Assembly: GCA_002150815.3 (NCBI GenBank)
Contig: NDFF03000370.1
Coordinates: forward strand, 930,001 to 994,000
Length of the DNA: 64,000 bases
Direction of reading: 5' to 3'
DNA from: Grammothele lineata
Taxonomy: Eukaryota; Basidiomycota; Agaricomycetes; Polyporales; Polyporaceae
A program made the position numbers and the translations under genes. The notes beneath the pieces are model-generated. The model did not search any database. It saw only the letters and a program-made list of their open reading frames with translations, and had not been told where the DNA came from. Shown one piece after another: positions 1 to 11,121 of this stretch (position 1 is the stretch's first letter; each line of letters begins with the position of its first letter).

Positions 1-666
1 TTCGCCTTGCAGTGGCTTGCACTCACCGGTAAAGTTACGCATGAAGAAGCCTGCACAAGACACTAGGCCTCGTAGAACTAATGCGATCACTGAGCTACTT
101 ACGATGTTGATACACTAGGCCCTTTTTGAGTCCTACACTCAGTGCGAAGTTGCGTAGACGCGCTCATCAGACTGCCTGACAAGCTGCCTGACCTGGCTTG
201 CAACGAATTTGAAGCACCACAATGATACGTGGCATGTTCAGAAATCCAGCGCAGGGCCAAGCGCTCTCCCTCTCTCGCAAGTACACTGCACAACCGAGTC
301 CCTTTCTTGACTCGACTCAGATACTCGCCGGACGAGTTACGAGAGAATATTCAAGAGGCTTGAGGAATCCCCCGAAGCCCTGTTTTCGTATATTAAGTTC
401 TCGTACACTCAGTAACTAGCGAGCGGTCTTAGGCGTAGCACTTGGGCGCAAAGAGTTGCTGAAGGCGATGCGAAGTTGGGAGTAGGGAGAATTGCCGGTG
501 GAGGAGTGATGTACGCGAGCGATACGGATCACGTCGGCATTACCTTTTGTGGCTTTGTTTGCGCCAGGCAAACATCGCGTTCGAAACACGAGACTCCAAT
601 CTATTATGCAAACGGCTGTAAGTATGGTCGTCGTTAGTCACGACGACAAGGTTCGAGGCTCCGATC

Positions 667-716
<50 letters not shown>

Positions 717-1703
717 AGGTGTAACTGAAGCAAAATTAAAGCGAGTGCTTGCTAGCAGCAACGAGTTGGCTAGTACAGAGGAACATCCCGCTGCGTCGGG
801 CTCCGTCGAACGCCGCCAGGGATCGGCGGCGTTGTTGCTGTGCGCGCACCGGACGCGCGAGCGCTGACGTCGAGCGTTGATTCGCACGCGCCTTCAAGCT
901 GGGCAGAGGCTGGCAGAGACCCTCCACGGGCCCAACTAGGGCCACGGTCTCAGCGGGGCCCAAGTCTGTCCTGGGAGCACTGGGAGCACGCGCTGGTCGG
1001 GCTAGGGGCAGCGACGGACCACTCACGCAAGCTTCGAATTCGACGGAGCGCGATAGACACGCCTTGGACTTGTCAAACAAGGTTCAAGGCCGAACCCAAA
1101 CGAGCATCAACCATCTTCCGGGTATCTCGCGAGCTCTGAAGAACCCGGAGGTGGAGTCTCACTAAGGTGCTTATGTAAGGTCGCGAGTGGGCCGCGAGCA
1201 ACCCCGACAATCATCCGGGCGAGGCCAGATTCGAGTGGGCCCCAGTCGGATTGAAAGGAAGCAGCAGTGTCCCAACTATTCCCCCAACAATTTGAAGGTG
1301 CGTATCGGATAGATGCTACAGCGCGCCACAAACAAAGATGGATTACTAGGATGCGATTGCGATAGCGGACAGTCCGGAGAGGATGCGAGAGAGTTAATAA
1401 TGAAGCCGAATCCGTATACACTTGTGAGCAGCAGCAGCAGCAATACCGAGATAATGTAGAGTTAGAAATACAAGACACGAGCCAACGGCCTCTCCGCGGA
1501 CAGCGGGCGCTGGGTCAGCGACGACGATTTTGTGGCGGACGATCACGAACATGAATGCTGCAAGAGAGGTACCGTTCTACGGCCGCCCACGCCTCAGAGC
1601 TACAGCGTCCGGGTTGGCTCGCCTCGGCGGCCGGACCTCCGTTGCCCATGTGGTCGAGGCACCGAGGCCGAGAATATATACTGGGCGGAGTACAAACGGC
1701 CCG
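1..1703. other. Gene-poor left edge
   Basis: I see no convincing coding sequence here in either strand. The open frames are short, lack fungal-style splice continuity and match no family I recognise. The stretch holds the CGA microsatellite near 668 and a short CAG run near 1428-1443. It lies beyond the 3' end of the membrane-protein gene that stops at 1704. Confidence 0.6.
668..716. repeat. (CGA)n trinucleotide microsatellite
   Basis: An uninterrupted run of about sixteen CGA units is read directly from the sequence. On the opposite strand one frame reads as a poly-valine run inside a short open frame (540-887), but nothing else there looks coding. It is best regarded as an intergenic simple repeat and probably length-polymorphic. 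Confidence 0.95.
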
Positions 1704-3932
1704 CTATGGAAGGTACCGTGGGGGTGAGGCGCGGCCGAATCTGGCCCCTTCTCCGTCCGTCCTGACGGGGCTCATGCTGGTCCTCCGGCCGACTTGATCG
1801 TCTGTAAGGACAGACGACGGCGATGACGCGCTAGGCTCGACTCCAGGCTGCACGGCGGTCGGTGTGGCGCAGCGGGCGTCGTCGACCGCGTCCAGTCCGG
1901 GTGCCGACGCAGTGGGCACGTCCGAAGTTAGACACCCTCCTTCCGCGAAGTCGAGCGGCGGCGCGCTGGGCCCGATCATGTGGACGACTTCGTATTCGAA
2001 TGGCGGCGCGGACGGCTCCTCGAAAGGCGGCGAGGAGGGGCCCAGCGACGGCCCGAGGTTCACCACGTCATCCTCGAATTCGTTGGGGTACTCGTAGAAC
2101 GTCGGTCCAGTGAGGACCATCTTTCGCGGCGGTGGCGGTAGCACGAGCGGACGATGTCGGATGGCGTCTTCAGCATATGACGGCACTTCCGCGTCAATAG
2201 AGTTTGAACGAGTACGCGAATCCAGGTCAGAGGCAGAAGTTCCGAGCGTAGGGCCAAGGGTATCATGTGGCGGATCCGACGGAGAGGACGCGCGAGCCGC
2301 GCGTTGCCCACGGGCACGCACATCGTCCTCAAACTGCAGTTCCGGAGGTAGCGGCTCAAACTCGTCGTCCTCTAAGACAGGAACGGACGGGCACATTTCG
2401 GAGGTTCCTGTCGACGAGGTTGGGGGCCACGAGCCACCATCTCCCGGAGGCGGCGCGCTGGCCATTTCCGCCATCCGGGCTAGAACCGTCTTGTCGTCCG
2501 TCGCGACATGGGCCGAGTGGACAGATGCGTAAGGGAGGGGCAGTGAGGGAGACGACGTCGAATCGTCTGTGGCGCAGTAGACGTGCGCCTTGGAGGTGCA
2601 TGATGTGTCGGTAGCATCGCGTGAGCTCTCGTGTTCGGAATGGGGATATCTTTGGAGGGTTGTCCGATAAAAAGACGAGTCGGAGATATATGCAGGTGGA
2701 TGGGACGGTGATGACGGGATTGATGAAGTGTCACGAGTGGATGGGTGGATCGAAGGTGTGCTGCTAGAAGAGCGCAAACTGGAGCCGCCCGTGCTCTCGC
2801 TGCGAGATGGGCGATGCCTGGAGGACGAGCCATCTCGGGGGGCGGTTGTATGCGCGTGGGGGAGGGAGACAGACGACGAGGACGCTTGCTCGACTTGCCT
2901 GTCCGCGAGGAGGCTCGTCTCAGACCCCTTCGCCGTGCCTGTTGCTACGCGCTTGCGACGTCGACGAGCAGACTGGCGGACGTTGGCCATCCACCGCGCC
3001 GAGGCCCGTGCCCACAGACGTTGTTGTGATAGGGCCCGCTTGACCTCTTCGCTCTGCCCCCCATCACCCCGATCTGACCGCACCGTCTTCTCCGCGTCGC
3101 GTTCGCGAGCCTTCCGTCGCTTCTTCCGCCATAGAACGACGCCAATCATGAGTGTGATTAGGCCAAAAGCAAGAGACAACGACAGGCCCAGAATAAGGCT
3201 TGTCATGTTATCAGTGTCGGACCCGCGACTGTCCCACCCGTTGGGGAGAGAGGGCATGGCGGAGGTGGAGGAGGTGATTGCAGAGGTTGCGGAGGCTACG
3301 GAGTCGTCTTCCACGGGTAGTTCTGTGGGGGACGTGGGTTCGACGCACTGTGAGACCTGCGAAGCGTTAAACGGTGCTCGTAGACATAACGACGGGGAGA
3401 AGAGACGCACGGCACAAGATGAAGACCCGTAAAGCTCCCAAGAATCGGCCTTCCTCCACCGTCCGTCCTCGGACTGCTCGTACTTGTCGGCGATGGCGTT
3501 GCGAGAGACGCGTCGCCTGCGACGAACGACGCGATCGGAGGGGTCGGTGATGAGAGTATGCTTGGATGCCGAGAAGGAAGTGGAGGGCTGTGATTGCGAG
3601 TCGTCGCAAGGGGCCCAGTACCACGCTGGGGCGTCTTGGGAGGCGGCGGAGGATTGGGCGGGGACGTGCAAGCGCGGGCAGAGGAAGTCGGGCGGAATGT
3701 CGTCGTGGAGGGGCCGCCCATCGACGGGGGAAGAGCCGGCGACTGTGACGAGGAGGGCCAAAAGGCCCGAGGAGGGATCGGGGAAGGACTTGGGCAGGGC
3801 CGGGTGCTTGGGCGGGAGGGAGAGGGGCCGCTTGGAGGGGCGTACGCGGTCGACGCTGGCGGGGACGGCCTGGGCGGGGAGCGGGAGGGGCGGGGGGAGG
3901 GGCGGATCTAAGAGTTGCTTGGGACGAGGCAT
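1704..3932 (-). CDS. Single-pass membrane protein with cytosolic PSAP motifs, function unknown
   Basis: Start chosen at the ATG at 3932, giving about 742 residues; the frame is open further upstream but has no ATG there. The N-terminus is proline-rich, then a hydrophobic patch (LLALLVTVAG, about residue 60) could be a late signal sequence. An ectodomain follows with several Cys and the stretch WYWAPCDD. A clear transmembrane helix (LILGLSLSLAFGLITLMIGV, about residues 244-265) is followed at once by the basic stop-transfer WRKKRRKARER, so the type I topology is inferred. The long cytosolic tail is Ser/Pro/acidic-rich, with two PSAP tetrapeptides at about residues 640 and 655 and a related SSPPFEE just before. 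A small intron near 3367-3432 is possible, because that part of the frame (LFSPSLCLR) reads poorly. It follows SIN3 on the same strand. I recognise no family; a membrane sensor or adaptor is only a guess. Confidence 0.7.
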   Translation of the reverse strand: MPRPKQLLDPPLPPPLPLPAQAVPASVDRVRPSKRPLSLPPKHPALPKSFPDPSSGLLALLVTVAGSSPVDGRPLHDDIPPDFLCPRLHVPAQSSAASQDAPAWYWAPCDDSQSQPSTSFSASKHTLITDPSDRVVRRRRRVSRNAIADKYEQSEDGRWRKADSWELYGSSSCAVRLFSPSLCLRAPFNASQVSQCVEPTSPTELPVEDDSVASATSAITSSTSAMPSLPNGWDSRGSDTDNMTSLILGLSLSLAFGLITLMIGVVLWRKKRRKARERDAEKTVRSDRGDGGQSEEVKRALSQQRLWARASARWMANVRQSARRRRKRVATGTAKGSETSLLADRQVEQASSSSVSLPHAHTTAPRDGSSSRHRPSRSESTGGSSLRSSSSTPSIHPSTRDTSSIPSSPSHPPAYISDSSFYRTTLQRYPHSEHESSRDATDTSCTSKAHVYCATDDSTSSPSLPLPYASVHSAHVATDDKTVLARMAEMASAPPPGDGGSWPPTSSTGTSEMCPSVPVLEDDEFEPLPPELQFEDDVRARGQRAARASSPSDPPHDTLGPTLGTSASDLDSRTRSNSIDAEVPSYAEDAIRHRPLVLPPPPRKMVLTGPTFYEYPNEFEDDVVNLGPSLGPSSPPFEEPSAPPFEYEVVHMIGPSAPPLDFAEGGCLTSDVPTASAPGLDAVDDARCATPTAVQPGVEPSASSPSSVLTDDQVGRRTSMSPVRTDGEGARFGRASPPRYLP

Positions 3933-4195
3933 GGCATGGTCTGGCGGAGAGGGGCGGGAGCGTGCCAAGAGAGGCGATGGGAGGAGCCAAGCCGGGGCAC
4001 GGGCGACCTTGGCGGGGCGGGCGTGGAGGTGATGAGAGGGCGGTAGACGCCGGCGGAGGCAGAGGCGGCGAGAGGAGGACGGGACGGGACAAAGGGCAGA
4101 CGACTGGGAAATACCCGCAGTTGAAGCCTCCACTTATCCGTTAAATATCACGCTAACATTAGATCCCGCCAATATCAACTCATCCTCTACAACGC

Positions 4196-4203
4196 TATAT
4201 ATA
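4196..4203 (-). promoter_or_regulatory. TATA-like element before the membrane-protein gene
   Basis: A TATATATA run inside a palindromic GCTATATATAGC context lies about 265 nt upstream of the chosen ATG at 3932 and only some 15 nt past the SIN3 stop codon. Its position suits the core promoter of the downstream gene, so the two same-strand genes would be very tightly packed. It is also readable as a TATA on the other strand, where no gene starts. Confidence 0.4.
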
Positions 4204-4218
4204 GCACCCAATCACCTC

Positions 4219-7200
4219 TCAAACAGCCGCCCGCCGCCGCCGCTCCTCCTCGCGCGCAGCGGCCCGCGTAGCCAGCAGACGACTCTCTCCTCGTCCCCGC
4301 CGTCGCCAGAGCAGGTCCTCGCTGCCCGCCTCGTACATCAGCTTGTACGTCCCCCGCTGCACATGCACCCCCATCCCCCGCTCCTCCACCACCTCCCCGT
4401 CCTTCCCCTCCTCGCTCCCGTCAGGCATGTTCCTATAATTAGCCATCCATAAATGAGCCTGCCAGGCGCACACCCCACGCCAGAATTAGACACAACACAT
4501 ACCTCTTCAGCGACACCGACACAGGCCCGCACCGCGCCCATTCCGTCGGATAAACCATCACGTACGACGCGACATACGCCTGCCACCGCCCGTCCGCACT
4601 CAAGTCCTCGTCCACGCTCGGGTCCTCTGGTCCGGTCAGCTGGATCCTCAGCGACTTCGTTGCCGCGTCCTGGGGCGTCATGCAGACAAAGTTAGCCGTC
4701 TGCTTCACTTCGAGAACCGCGCAGCGCAACGTAAGCCCAGCGCTCGCGACCAAAAGGCACGCACCCAGTCGAATCGGTAGAGCTTTTCGTCGAGCCCCAC
4801 ATTCCGCTCCGCCTCTCGTCGATAGCGGATCGTGTCGTGCGTCGTGACCGTGTCCGCGCCGCGCGTCTGCTGCAGTAGACACCACAGCTCCTGGCACTTG
4901 TGGTCGCCCAGCACGGTTTGAACCTTGCAAATTTAACCCCGTCTCGCGTCAGCCACACGCCCTCAGCCCGGGCACCGGGAGGTCCAAAAAATAGAACACC
5001 GGAACTGCGCCCTCACCTGCTTGATGATCGCCCCGATGACTCGATCCAGCGTGAAAACGTTGTACGCCTATTGAACGGAATCGTCAGCGCCTGCTAAAAA
5101 CCGCGATTGGCTACCCCTCGCCGTGGGGGGAGAAAAGTCGCCCACCTTTGTGCGGAAGAACCACCGCATATGCTCCTCGAACGTTGCCTGGTCCAGTTCG
5201 TTCTCGAACACCTTCTCCCAGGCGTCAAGCATGTACAGATATAGCACATTGACCTCTTCCCCGTCCCGACCGCTCCCGAACGCCTTAATGGCCTGTTCGA
5301 GCACCACGGACGGCCCGTTGGGCTCGTCCAACCCGAGGTTGCGGGCCACGGGGTTGGGGGCTAATGAAGCGTGCTTCTCTGCCGCCAGCTGCGCGCCAAT
5401 TTCCTTGCATACCAGCAGCCGTGAATACAGAAGCTAGGGCAACGTGCAGCGCATAAAGCGAATGCGGCGTGCAGACGACGTCAGCCCTCCGATTCTGCAC
5501 GGATCTAGAGCAGCAAGTTTAGCTCACCTGAAGCAGCCGAAGGAGCGTGTAGAAGGTCGTGCCTGCGAAGAAGGGTCGGCGACGCAGAGGTGCGTCTCCA
5601 GCGCCCTGCCCGCCGCTTGGCTTCAATTCTTTCACCCAAACGTCTTCGGCATTAGTGCGGGGCTCGGGAGGAGGAGGACTCTCTACGCGCCCGCCGGCGG
5701 CTTGCGGGTCCTTGGGGCTATCAGACGACGTCGTCGATGTGGTGCTCGTCAGCTTCGATGACGGCGCGTCGGCCCCTGTCTGTGCGTGTTGCTCCGCAGT
5801 CTTCAGCAAACGCGTACGGAGATCCTGCGCGGAGACGCCTTCGTGATGCGAGGTCTTCGTATTGCGTGCTCCAGACGGCGGTTGTTCATCATCGCCGGTC
5901 GCCGATCGGTCCTCAGAGGGGTCCTCGTCGTGTCCGGGGGCGAGCGGGCCACATGCATTGTTGAATTCATGTGCCGGCAGCAAGAAGAGGGTAGGGACGA
6001 ATGACCGTAGGAACTTCTCAATACCTCGCCGCTCGGCCGGGCTGTATTGCTGCGAGGAGTGGTCGAGGAAGGTGAATACAAGCTTGACGGCATCCTGCAG
6101 GGCTACGTCGTCTTCGAATTGGTACTCTAGTTGATATCCAAGCGGCCGCTGCGACGGCACGCCGTCAGCGCGCGCCTTGAGCTGTGCGGCCTTGACGGCC
6201 TCGATTTCAAGTACGAGATGCTTCGCGGTGATGTTCTTCTTGTCGTTTTGCTTGAACGAGATGCCCTGGTGGTCGAGTGCCTTGTAGAAGTTCTTTGCGT
6301 CGATGTCTCGCCATGTCGTTGAGGTGAGTTGGCGATGGAAGCCCCGCCACTTGTCGTTCTTCAAGCGTAGGCGCGTGAGCACAACAGGAACGGCGACCGC
6401 AGGACATTCCTGCAAGGCACGAAGAACCTCATTGCCCGCATCGAGGCCATAAACCTTCTTGATGATCCTCTCGTATATTGCCCGTGACGGTCCGCCGAGA
6501 TTCGGCGGGAGGCGGAACGCAGAACGCTCGTCGGCAGTCATAGTCTCTATCCGAGCCTGGATGGGATCGAGGGTTGCGATCGTGCGCGTGAGCGCCTCCA
6601 AGGTCACTTGGTACTCGTGCCGTTCTTCTTCGCTCTTGTGAAGCGTTTCCTCGAACGAGTTCTTCTTATGTGTCATGAATCCGGCCTCCTCGGATGCCCA
6701 CGTAGGATGTGATACCCATTCGTCGTTAAGGACAGACCAACAGAGCCGGTCGCGCCCGGAACATGCCAGTCTCACCTCCTAGAAATAATGTGGTGAGCGT
6801 AGGCAAGCTGTTAAAGAGATGCGCATACTCACCGAGTCGGGCAGCCGGCGGTAGCTTGGCCCCTGACCATCGTCCGGTGGTCGCGCGGTGTAATAATCGG
6901 GAGCGGAGGTCCGCAAGCTACCAGGAGGTCCCTCGTCGTTGTCGGCCTTCCCATCCCAACTAAGGAGCTCCTTAAAATCTCTCATCAGGTCGCCCTCCCC
7001 AAGCAGCGGTTCAGCGCGCTCGATAAGGGTCTTCGTATCGATAATCTCTCGGGAAAACATGTTCAGTAACTTGAGGAAGTCATCATAGGCACCCACGCCC
7101 TCCAACGTCCTCTTCGCATGCTCGAAGAAAAGTAGCTCGTCTTGCACGACCGGCGCGCCAATAGGGATTTGGGGCTGACTATTGGGCAACGGAAGGGCTT

Positions 7201-9103
7201 GCGACGGCACGGGGATGGGCGGCGCGTGCACGTGGAGACTGATCGGCGGAGGTGGTTGAGGGGAGCTTGGGATTTGGTACGGAGAGAACTTCGGCGAAGG
7301 TGGTTCGGCCCGTTGGTTTGTCTTGACGCGTTTCGCGGCCTGAAAACAACCGTGTTTGTTAGACAAAAGAATTATAGCGGTGCTTCTGAAAGAGAAGAAG
7401 CGATTCGCGAAGTAGGAGGAAGGCACATAAAGGACCACGACTACGCTCGCAAGCATTCTTTTTATCTACATCCTCTGTTCTACTCCCGCTAAAGATTTAC
7501 TGTTAGGCTATTCCCCGGCTGCATCTCGGGGACATTCCAGGTGAATAACATAGCGTACATCATCATGAAGCCCTTCGCAAAGCTAGCGGAAGAATAGAAT
7601 GCCTTGACCCACCCGGCTGTTAACGGCCTTTGGCGGAGCGACTGGCTCCTTCTCGGCCCGTTTCCTCCGGCGGTTCTGTGTCTTAGCTCCCTTTTCAGCG
7701 GAGGCAGGCTCGGGTGGCGGGAAAGCTCCCGGAACGCCAGGACCGGTAGTGGGTTGGGGGAGAATACCGACGAGTCCTGAGGGCTGAGCTGGAGGGGCTG
7801 CTTCGCCGGGGAGGAAGTCCTTGAATTCGTCCATAAGATCGGGAGCGTCCTTGAACAGCATCTGGACCTGCGCGAACACCTGGGATTGCTGTATGCATAC
7901 TCATAAGACCTCGGGTGCTAGCTAGCTTAGAATAACGACTACCACGTACGTCCTGGTTCCGCTGCTCCTTCTGGTATGTCTGCAGGATCTCCAGGAACTG
8001 TTTGTACGTCTCCGGGTCATCGTGATAGCGATGCTTGATCTTGCTCAGGTAGTCGATCGCATGGCGGAATTCGCCGTTGGGCGATTTGTCGGCCTGGCGG
8101 GCATTGAGACTCCCAAGGAGCGCTGCGTCGTCTCGCCCGCCTTGGAGGGCGGGCGACTGGGAGTGTGGCGGGTGCAAGCCTTGCGTGTCATGGGCAAGAT
8201 GAGGCGGCGCATGGGGGTGAATTGGAGCGGGGGTGATTGGACGTGAGGCAACGCCCGCACCAACAGGGAGGACGGGGCCACCGATGAACGGTGGCTGGGG
8301 ATAATGAGGGGTGGGGCCGATCCCTGGCGTCATCATGGGTTCTCGGGGAAGGGGTTGGGGTATTCCATACATGGTGGTACGTTGGGTGGTCTGCCCCATG
8401 GGAGTTGTTACGGTGATCGTGTCAGAATGGTCGCTGTTGAGCTCGATGCGGTAGCCAGGGGGAAGAAAAGTGTTGAAGCCTTGGATGAGGATCGGATTGC
8501 CATGGAAGAGCATAGACACTCGCTCTATAACTCCTGGCGTGTCGATTCTGAGGGGAAAGAAGAGGGAATGAGCAGCAGGAACGTGTGGCCACTGTATATG
8601 CGGTGGGCGGCCACTGTGGGCGTGTGGGCAACGATAGAAGCGCGACACAGTACTCACACTTGGCTCTTGAAGTCCTTCATGATATCCAGAAAGTGGTTAT
8701 ACACGTCCGGCTTGTCTTGAAACTGGGCCTTGACCGCGTCGAGGTAACCCAAAGCATCAGACACATTCAGCGGGCGTGCCTCCCCACCGGCATTCTCGGG
8801 GCCAGGCATGGCGACGGTTTGCGGGGTAGTTGGTTTCGGAGTCCTCTTAGGCGTCCTAGTGCGAGAGGGCGAAGCCGTACGGCTGCCCCTGGAGTGTACG
8901 TCGAGAAACTGGGGTGGGGGTCCCGAGCGAGGAATGGGGGCTGGTAACTTGGGTTGAGGCGTCCCGCGACGGGAGAGTGGGGGGGAAGGGTTGTCGACGT
9001 TCCTTTGTCGATGGGGGCTGGTGGACTGTTTGCCAGAGCGAGGACGAGCCGAGCGCGGACGGTCCGGAGATAGAGACGTCGACGATGACGGTCCTGGATC
9101 CAT
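4219..9103 (-). CDS. sin3: SIN3 transcriptional co-repressor
   Basis: This is the scaffold of the Rpd3/HDAC complexes: it bridges DNA-bound repressors to the histone deacetylase. It is multi-exon, starting at the ATG at 9103. Reading N to C there is a Ser/Pro-rich leader; PAH1 ([20 protein letters not shown], then after an intron [20 protein letters not shown]); PAH2 ([20 protein letters not shown], then [20 protein letters not shown]); a basic linker (KRVKTNQR); PAH3 ([20 protein letters not shown] and [13 protein letters not shown]); and the conserved HDAC-interaction region with [20 protein letters not shown] and KKNSFEE. The C-terminal Sin3 domain runs from about 6100 to 4219 and ends in an Arg/Glu-rich tail. 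The PAH1 splice (donor near 8655) restores SQV-IDTPG exactly. All diagnostic parts of the family are present. The nucleus is the expected location. Confidence 0.93.
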
Positions 9104-9774
9104 TGTGCGGGGGAGCCGGCCGGGTCGCTTAGGGTTCGCTTCTGAGGAGGGCGCGTACGTAGCGGCGCGTCCACCGCGCAGGACGACAAGGTTCCTCAGC
9201 CTGATCCCGGTCCGCTTTGCATCTTATCTTATCTCAGCGGCACTGCTCGGGACGGCGCTTATTGAGATACTCACGAAGTCGCCGGATCCTAAGCGACCAG
9301 CTTGACGTCGACCGTGGTGTGCCAGGTGTGGCGTCGCAACTCACGGATACAGACAAAGTCGACATCTGACCTCATTAACAAGAAAAGATACAGATACAAT
9401 TCTTTGACATCAACTCGTTACACCGGCTTCACACTGGTTAGACAATGATAGTACGCTATTGTATAGTAAACTATTCAAAGGAGTGTAGGTCTGCGGATTA
9501 ATCTAGAGTGTAGACTACCCTCTCGAGGAAAACCAAAAGGAGCGGTGGGGCCGAACGGACGTCGGTCTAGGAGCGAGCAAGTGTCAACTGACTAGGGTCA
9601 AACGGCAGACATTGAACAGAAGAACTTACTGGATAAATACGGTATGCATCTATCATTAGGATGCAGATACGATACGGAGAAGTGATTCAAAGGAAATATC
9701 ATGCGGCTCTATCGGAACGCAGGTCCTCACTAGCGATACCATGTCGTCTACCAGACAACAAGCATCAGCCGTGG
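9104..9774. other. Intergenic, SIN3 upstream region
   Basis: AT-richer DNA between the SIN3 start and the 3' end of the next same-strand gene. I see no open frame of interest and no clear TATA. It should hold the SIN3 promoter and the terminator of the upstream gene. Confidence 0.5.
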
Positions 9775-11121
9775 TTACGAACTTGCAAGCACTTCAACAT
9801 ACTTTCTATGGTGGCCGAAGATGGACATCGAAGGCTTCTCCCGTATGCCCGACGGCTGTCCGGGAAGCTCGACAGATCGTCTTCGTGCCGCCGCGTTTGT
9901 TCGCTTCGGTAGATGCCAGGACCATCGGTGTTGTCCTGATGGACGCTGAGAAGGCTGGAACGCGTGCTCTGACTCAGGCATAGCTTCAGGAGCGTCGGGA
10001 ACGTCAGGAGTGTCAGGAGCAGCCAGACTAGGAAGTGGCGAAACCGTGGTCTCAACGGGAAGTGTCGATGACCGTGATGGAACGACAATCTCGACAGGAG
10101 ATCGAGGTACGACGCTGTTAGAACGGGCTCCACCATTGCGCTCGATGAGAACATCTTGAACATATGTATCCGCTCCAGGAGAGAGGGGTGTCGGAAAGAA
10201 ATAGGGGGCCTGATATGGATCGGTGCGCTGAACCGGACGTGAATGTCGCTGCTTCGGAATGGGCATGCTTTGAGCGCGGATGAGGCAACGGTCACGAACT
10301 AGCGGAGTGGAAGTATGATGAGCTATTCATGGGCGAAACGTGAACAAAACCCACGGTGATGGTGATGCTCGCGAATCTTCCTGAGAACCCCTCGATGGTG
10401 TTCCGGGGGGTGGTCCTCCGATGAGAGCGTCAGCATTGAAGATTCGGGGGGCGAGGTGCTCCGAGTCTTGCGAAGTGCGCTTTGGGAGGGCATCAGGGGT
10501 AGTTCTGCACCTTTTTCCATAGAGTCCACTGCCGTGTCGATGGACGGCATGATCAAGTCGGACATCGGCCTGTGCATGGTTGCATCGGACCTCACAGGAC
10601 GTCGCTTCGGAGAACCTTCTGACGACCTGCGAATAGGGTGTGCAGAAGTTGAAGACGATGGCGAGGGGATCGGGGGGCTACCGCGGAACTTAGAACGCGA
10701 GGTCTTGGGGGAGAGCAGGCGTCGGCCAGCAGGGAAAGGTACATGTTGACTTTCCTGCTGTCGAATAGGGGAAATGGGGGTATTACGGTCACGAGACCTA
10801 TAGCGAGGTGTCTTGAGCGGGAGGACCTTGTCATTGAGCACCTCTTCAGACGCAGGTCCCGGTGCATACAGGCTCGCGAGAATGCTCTGCCGCCAGGCAT
10901 GAGCTCTTTACGTTCGTCATAAAATTCTTGCTACTCACCAGAGTTAACCCCATGAGTGCAAAGACTATGCTCGCTACCGCCACCAACGAGAGCTCCATCC
11001 CAGCGCGCAGAGCATTGAACATGAGTGAGACCGGGCAGCAGGTGTGCCCGGTGAGAAGGCCTCGATGCGTCACGGCCACTAGAGTCCCCGGCTTTGTTGG
11101 CGTTTCCAATAGGCTCATCAC
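9775..11121 (-). CDS. Unknown fungal protein with one N-terminal membrane segment
   Basis: Three exons can be joined in frame. Exon one carries a hydrophobic helix (MELSLVAVASIVFALMGLTL). Intron 10887-10938 (52 nt, GTGAGT donor) joins it to SILASLYAPGPASEEVLNDK. The middle exon is Ser/Pro/Arg-rich and ends in a His run (REHHHH). Intron 10299-10354 (56 nt, GTGGGT donor) leads to LRDRCLIRAQSMPIPKQRHS, and the frame ends at 9775. The short, phase-consistent introns are good evidence that this is one gene. The 5' end is uncertain: the frame opens only just before 11121, so an ATG near 11118 or an extra upstream exon is possible. After the helix the protein looks disordered and basic, so it is probably membrane-anchored with a cytosolic tail. 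I recognise no domain. Confidence 0.6.

Noticed and set aside
540..887. Minus-strand frame with a poly-valine run
   Set aside because: The run is a translated CGA microsatellite; the rest shows no coding character.
3367..4092. 241-codon minus-strand frame overlapping the membrane-protein gene
   Set aside because: A Pro/Arg-rich shadow in another frame; the accepted frame carries the membrane helix and charged flanks.
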